A DNA stretch of 9,599 bases from the NCBI GenBank assembly GCA_021372515.1, contig JAJFUG010000200.1, forward strand, positions 1-9,599, given 5' to 3'. The DNA is from a bacterium (lineage in GTDB: Bacteria > Gemmatimonadota > Glassbacteria > GWA2-58-10). Positions 7,101 to 9,599 of the stretch are shown here, in pieces. A program made the translations under genes and the position numbers. Under the pieces are notes generated by a model that did not search any database, was not told the origin of the DNA, and worked only from the letters and a program-made list of their open reading frames with translations. How positions within the stretch are numbered: the first letter of the stretch is position 1; each line of letters starts with the position of its first letter.

Positions 7101-7805
7101 ATGTACGATGAAGACGACCTGCTCCCCCTTTCGGCGCTCCAGCACCTGGCGTTCTGTGAGCGCCAGTGCGCCCTGATCCACCTGGAGGGCCAATGGCAGG
7201 AAAACCGTCTGACCGCCCAGGGCAGGCAGTTTCATCGCAAGGCGGATGAGACTGGAACGGAATCACGGGGAGACCTGCGGATAAGCCGGGGTCTCCCCCT
7301 GCGCTCGCTCCGCCTGGGGCTGGTCGGCAAGGCGGATGTGGTCGAGTTCCACCGGGTGCGGAAGGAAACCTCCGATCCGTCCGCTCCAGCGGCCAAGCTT
7401 CCGGGAGTGCAGGGCCTGTGGCGGCCCCTGCCCGTGGAATACAAACGCGGCCGCCCCAAGCCCGGGTCCGAGGACGAGGTCCAGCTCTGCGCGCAGGCGC
7501 TATGCCTGGAAGAAATGTTCGGGGCTGACGTGCCGGAGGGGGCGCTGTTCTACGGGCAGCCCTGGAAGAGGTTCCCTGTCCCGTTGGGACCCAATCTGCG
7601 GGATGAGACTGAAAAGCTTGCGGAGAGACTTCACGAGCTGATGGAAAGCAAAGTGACGCCACCGGCTGTAAAGATGCCCAGATGCAGGAATTGCAGCCTG
7701 AGTGAAATCTGTCTGCCGCGATCCACGGGACTGAATTCGAGTGCGTCCGGTTACCTCGAAAAGCTCATTGACGAGGCGCTTGGCCAGGGAGGCACCGATA
7801 AATGA
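7101..7805 (+). CDS. cas4: Cas4, PAM-processing exonuclease of adaptation
   Basis: Cas4 is a RecB-like iron-sulphur nuclease that works with Cas1-Cas2 to trim prespacers and ensure that they carry the correct PAM. The 234 residues contain LSALQHLAFCERQCALIHLE (10-29), with C19 as the N-terminal cluster ligand (C23 is an additional cysteine), and the C-terminal cluster cysteines C195, C198 and C204 in CRNCSLSEIC. The nuclease residues are present: H45 in QFHRK, D79 in GKADVVEF, and E113/K115 in PVEYKRG, followed by the EVQLCAQALCLEE helix with Q128. ATG 7101 follows the cas7c stop by ten bases with a modest AGGCGG. Its stop overlaps the cas1 start in ATGA. The DNA is about 75% GC in the line 7441-7500 but about 55% in 7621-7680, so composition changes within the gene. 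Identification is secure. Confidence 0.96.
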   Translation: MYDEDDLLPLSALQHLAFCERQCALIHLEGQWQENRLTAQGRQFHRKADETGTESRGDLRISRGLPLRSLRLGLVGKADVVEFHRVRKETSDPSAPAAKLPGVQGLWRPLPVEYKRGRPKPGSEDEVQLCAQALCLEEMFGADVPEGALFYGQPWKRFPVPLGPNLRDETEKLAERLHELMESKVTPPAVKMPRCRNCSLSEICLPRSTGLNSSASGYLEKLIDEALGQGGTDK

Positions 7806-8833
7806 AGCACTTGTTGAACACGCTTTTCGTAACCACCCAGGGAGCATATCTGGCCCGGGACCGTGAGACGCTTCTGGTGCGTGTCGACGGGGCGACCAAG
7901 CTCCAATTGCCCATCCACACCCTTGGAGGCATAGTCTGTTTCGGCCGGGTCGGTTTCAGTCCACAGCTTCTCGGACTGTGCGGCGAACGGAATGTCCTTG
8001 TCTCCTTTCTCTCCGAGAGGGGACGATTCCTGGCCAGACTTCACGGCCCGGTGACAGGCAATGTCCTTCTGCGCCGCGAGCAGTACCGTGTTGCGGATGA
8101 TTCCGATAAAGGAGCCGAGGTTGCCCGGGCGTTTGTAGCGGCCAAAATAGCCAATTGCCGGGTGGTCCTTCAACGGGCGGTCAGGGACAGACCGCTGGAC
8201 TCAAACTCACCGGATCTGGCGGCAGCTTCATCCGATCTGGCAGCTTTGCTGCGTGAGCTGAAACATCCGCTCGACAGGGATAGGATTCGCGGCAACGAGG
8301 GACGGGCGGCGAACATCTATTTTGCAGTATTCGATCACCTGATAGTGGCCGACAAACAGAGTTTCAATTTCGGGGCTCGAAACCGGCGGCCGCCCCTTGA
8401 CCGGGTGAACGCCATGCTCTCGTTTGTCTATACCCTGTTGGCTCATGATGTGACTTCGGCGCTGGAGGGAGTCGGACTCGACCCAGCGGTCGGTTTCCTT
8501 CACACCGACCGGCCGGGAAGAATGAGCCTGGCGCTCGACCTGATGGAAGAATTCAGGCCGGTCCTGGCAGACCGAACCGTGCTTTCGCTGATCAACCTGC
8601 GGCAGGTGTCGGCTGACGGGTTCAGAGTGCTTGAGAACGGAGCGGTGCTGATGGACGACAACACCCGCAGGCAACTCCTGGTGTCCTGGCAGAAAAAGAA
8701 GCAGGAGGAGGTGTTGCATCCGTTTCTGGGAGAAAAAATCCCTGTCGGCCTGCTGCCCCATGTGCAGGCGATGCTGCTGGCCCGGTTCCTCAGGGGTGAT
8801 ACTGACGCTTATCCCCCATTTTTCTGGAAATGA
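7802..8833 (+). CDS. cas1: Cas1, CRISPR integrase (type I-C)
   Basis: Cas1 dimers on a Cas2 dimer insert new spacers at the leader-proximal repeat by a transposase-like reaction. The 343 residues are normal for type I-C. The N-terminal beta domain contains MKHLLNTLFVTTQGAYL (1-17). The helical catalytic domain carries the metal ligands: E166 in RGNEGRAANIYF, H234 in GFLHTDRPGR and the acidic cluster D246-L-M-E-E-F. It ends in YPPFFWK. ATG 7802 is set nine bases after AGGGAGG (7786-7792) and overlaps the cas4 stop by four bases, implying coupled translation. GC content is lower than in cas5c and cas7c, similar to cas3. No truncation or missing catalytic residue is seen. Confidence 0.97.
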   Translation: MKHLLNTLFVTTQGAYLARDRETLLVRVDGATKLQLPIHTLGGIVCFGRVGFSPQLLGLCGERNVLVSFLSERGRFLARLHGPVTGNVLLRREQYRVADDSDKGAEVARAFVAAKIANCRVVLQRAVRDRPLDSNSPDLAAASSDLAALLRELKHPLDRDRIRGNEGRAANIYFAVFDHLIVADKQSFNFGARNRRPPLDRVNAMLSFVYTLLAHDVTSALEGVGLDPAVGFLHTDRPGRMSLALDLMEEFRPVLADRTVLSLINLRQVSADGFRVLENGAVLMDDNTRRQLLVSWQKKKQEEVLHPFLGEKIPVGLLPHVQAMLLARFLRGDTDAYPPFFWK

Positions 8834-8840
8834 GGCCGTG

Positions 8841-9131
8841 ATGATGGTTCTCGTGGTGTACGATGTAAGTACTGAAAACGCGGAGGGGCGCAGGCGATTG
8901 CGCCGTGTGGCGCAGGTCTGCGAGGATTACGGCCAGCGGGTGCAGAACTCGGTTTTTGAATGTCTGGTCGATCCCGGGCAGTGGACCACGCTACGGGCAA
9001 AACTGGTGGATGAAGCAAACGCCAAACAGGATAGCCTTCGCTTCTACTTTCTGGGAAGCAACTGGAAAAGACGGGTGGAGCATGTCGGGGCGAAAGAGGC
9101 CTACGATCCGGAAGGGCCTTTGATTATCTGA
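8841..9131 (+). CDS. cas2: Cas2, structural partner of Cas1 in spacer integration
   Basis: The protein has 96 residues, the usual type I-C size, starting MMVLVVYDVSTENAEGRRRL, where the D8 strand end is the conserved ferredoxin-fold acidic position. Other conserved segments are CEDYGQRVQNSVFECLVDP (26-44), DSLRFYFLGSNW (68-79) and a C-terminal YDPEGPLII. The frame is open further upstream, inside cas1, but the family start and the GAGG at 8832-8835, which overlaps the cas1 stop, favour ATG 8841; ATG 8844 is nearly equivalent. It lies seven bases after cas1 and is the last gene before the leader. The Cas2 dimer bridges two Cas1 dimers; nuclease activity of Cas2 is not needed for integration in systems studied. 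Confidence 0.96.
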   Translation: MMVLVVYDVSTENAEGRRRLRRVAQVCEDYGQRVQNSVFECLVDPGQWTTLRAKLVDEANAKQDSLRFYFLGSNWKRRVEHVGAKEAYDPEGPLII

Positions 9132-9318
9132 CTGAAAGTGCGCGAACCTGAGGCGAACACAGTTCTTTATATAAGGTTCGCGCGGTGTGGAATTGTTTGT
9201 GTTTTTATGACTTAGCACCAAAGATAAATGTAAGGACCGATCATCAGGTCGGGTGGAGTCAGAGGTTCGCGGGAAATATGTTGCAGCGATATGGCAATTA
9301 AGCAGTTGTATAAGTACA
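9132..9318 (+). promoter_or_regulatory. CRISPR leader
   Basis: These 187 bases lie between the cas2 stop and the first repeat, are AT-richer than the genes and carry no credible coding frame. The position, upstream of repeats that end in ATTGAAAC and next to cas1-cas2, identifies it as the leader, where array transcription starts and new spacers are inserted. Candidate -10 hexamers are TATAAG at 9170-9175 and TATAAG at 9309-9314. Neither has a convincing -35 at standard spacing. The left part contains a perfect 10-base inverted repeat and several GCGAAC boxes, listed separately. Confidence 0.85.
9140..9183 (+). repeat. 10-base inverted repeat with GCGAAC boxes in the leader
   Basis: GCGCGAACCT at 9140-9149 is the exact reverse complement of AGGTTCGCGC at 9174-9183, with a 24-base loop. 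GCGAAC occurs at 9142-9147 and again at 9153-9158, 11 bases apart (about one helical turn). It occurs inverted (GTTCGC) at 9176-9181 and at 9265-9270. The structure starts eight bases after the cas2 stop and encloses a TATAAG hexamer. It may be an operator or protein-binding array for the leader, or a weak terminator for the cas operon (a T-rich stretch follows at 9193-9207, but the loop is long). Pattern is seen; function is inferred. Confidence 0.6.
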
Positions 9319-9599
9319 GTCGCCCCTCGCGCAGGGGCGTGGATTGAAACCAATTCCTGCGCAAGGGGAATAAGCTGGCGAGTAGTCGCCCCTCGCGCAG
9401 GGGCGTGGATTGAAACACTTGAGGCTACAACATGGACCCACGCAGTTTTCAGGTCGCCCCTCGCGCTGGGGCGTGGATTGAAACAACTCGTAAAAAAAGA
9501 CTTTACCGACACTCGCCCGGTCGCCCCTCGCGCAGGGGCGTGGATTGAAACAGGTGGCGTGCTGGACATAAAGTCAGGCGGCAAGGTCGCCCCTCGCGC
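9319..9599 (+). CRISPR. type I-C CRISPR array, leader end, truncated by the window
   Basis: There are four complete 32-base repeats at 9319-9350, 9385-9416, 9453-9484 and 9520-9551, and the first 14 bases of a fifth at 9586-9599. Spacers lie at 9351-9384 (34), 9417-9452 (36), 9485-9519 (35) and 9552-9585 (34). The repeat begins GTCGCCCC and ends GGATTGAAAC, the classic type I-C form. CGCCCC at repeat positions 3-8 pairs with GGGGCG at 16-21, extended by a T9-A15 pair around a CGCGC loop. Cutting after position 21 would leave the 11-base 5' handle TGGATTGAAAC known for Cas5-processed type I-C crRNAs. Repeats 1, 2 and 4 are identical; repeat 3 has one substitution. Orientation is leader to the left, so spacer 1 is the newest. 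Confidence 0.98.
9453..9484 (+). repeat. variant third CRISPR repeat
   Basis: Identical to the other repeats except for T instead of A at 9467 (repeat position 15). This replaces the A that can pair with T9 at the top of the hairpin, so the stem drops from seven to six pairs. The 11-base handle and the cut site are unchanged. Confidence 0.9.

Noticed and set aside
7684-7693. A 10-base reverse-complement match (GCAGGAATTG) between the start of spacer 1 and cas4, hinting at self-targeting
   Set aside because: The match stops at 10 bases, the adjacent bases are not a TTC-type PAM, and one or two such matches are expected by chance for four spacers in a window of this size.
9309-9314. TATAAG as the array promoter -10 box immediately before repeat 1
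   Set aside because: No -35 at usual spacing, and transcription would begin inside the first repeat, destroying its hairpin; kept only as a remark in the leader entry.
8991-9584. Minus-strand reading frame running through the array, with repeated HAPARGAT-type residues
   Set aside because: The repeated peptide is the translation of the CRISPR repeats and the rest is antisense to cas2 and the leader; this is a familiar artefact.

Overview
The window is a complete type I-C (formerly Dvulg) CRISPR-Cas operon, read left to right on the + strand, followed by its leader and the first four repeat-spacer units of its array. The array runs off the right edge. The operon is cas3 - cas5c - cas8c (with a probable internal cas11c) - cas7c - cas4 - cas1 - cas2. 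It is preceded by the 3' part of an ARPP-1/DUF6569-like gene and a small single-pass membrane protein gene, neither obviously part of the system. I see no tRNA, rRNA, transposase or integrase.

Organism: the DNA is GC-rich, genes carry Shine-Dalgarno sequences, and the Cas proteins look like those of deltaproteobacteria and related environmental Gram-negative bacteria (including FCB-group candidate phyla). This is a guess from recalled family resemblance and composition; no marker gene is present to settle it.

Layout: 2-808, partial ARPP-1-like protein; 852-1145, small membrane protein; 1146-1334, AT-richer intergenic stretch with a possible promoter; 1335-3596, cas3; 3620-4303, cas5c; 4300-6141, cas8c, with a second start at 5746 behind a GGAGGT ribosome site that probably makes the small subunit Cas11c; 6203-7090, cas7c; 7101-7805, cas4; 7802-8833, cas1; 8841-9131, cas2; 9132-9318, leader; 9319-9599, array of 32-base repeats and 34-36-base spacers.

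How the parts should work together, from knowledge of type I-C: Cas4, Cas1 and Cas2 select PAM-flanked fragments and insert them beside the leader. The array transcript is cut by Cas5c at the base of each repeat hairpin, leaving an 11-base 5' handle. Cas5c, Cas7c, Cas8c and Cas11c assemble with the crRNA into Cascade. Cas3 (HD nuclease plus helicase) is recruited to destroy the bound DNA. All key catalytic motifs of Cas3, Cas4 and Cas1 are intact, so the locus looks functional.

Points beyond the standard picture: the internal Cas11c start; two of three B. halodurans-type catalytic positions changed in Cas5c; a mosaic base composition with an AT-rich patch inside the N-terminal half of cas8c; repeated GCGAAC boxes and a 10-base inverted repeat in the leader; and a point-variant third repeat that loses a closing base pair. 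I do not see a wholly undescribed system here.
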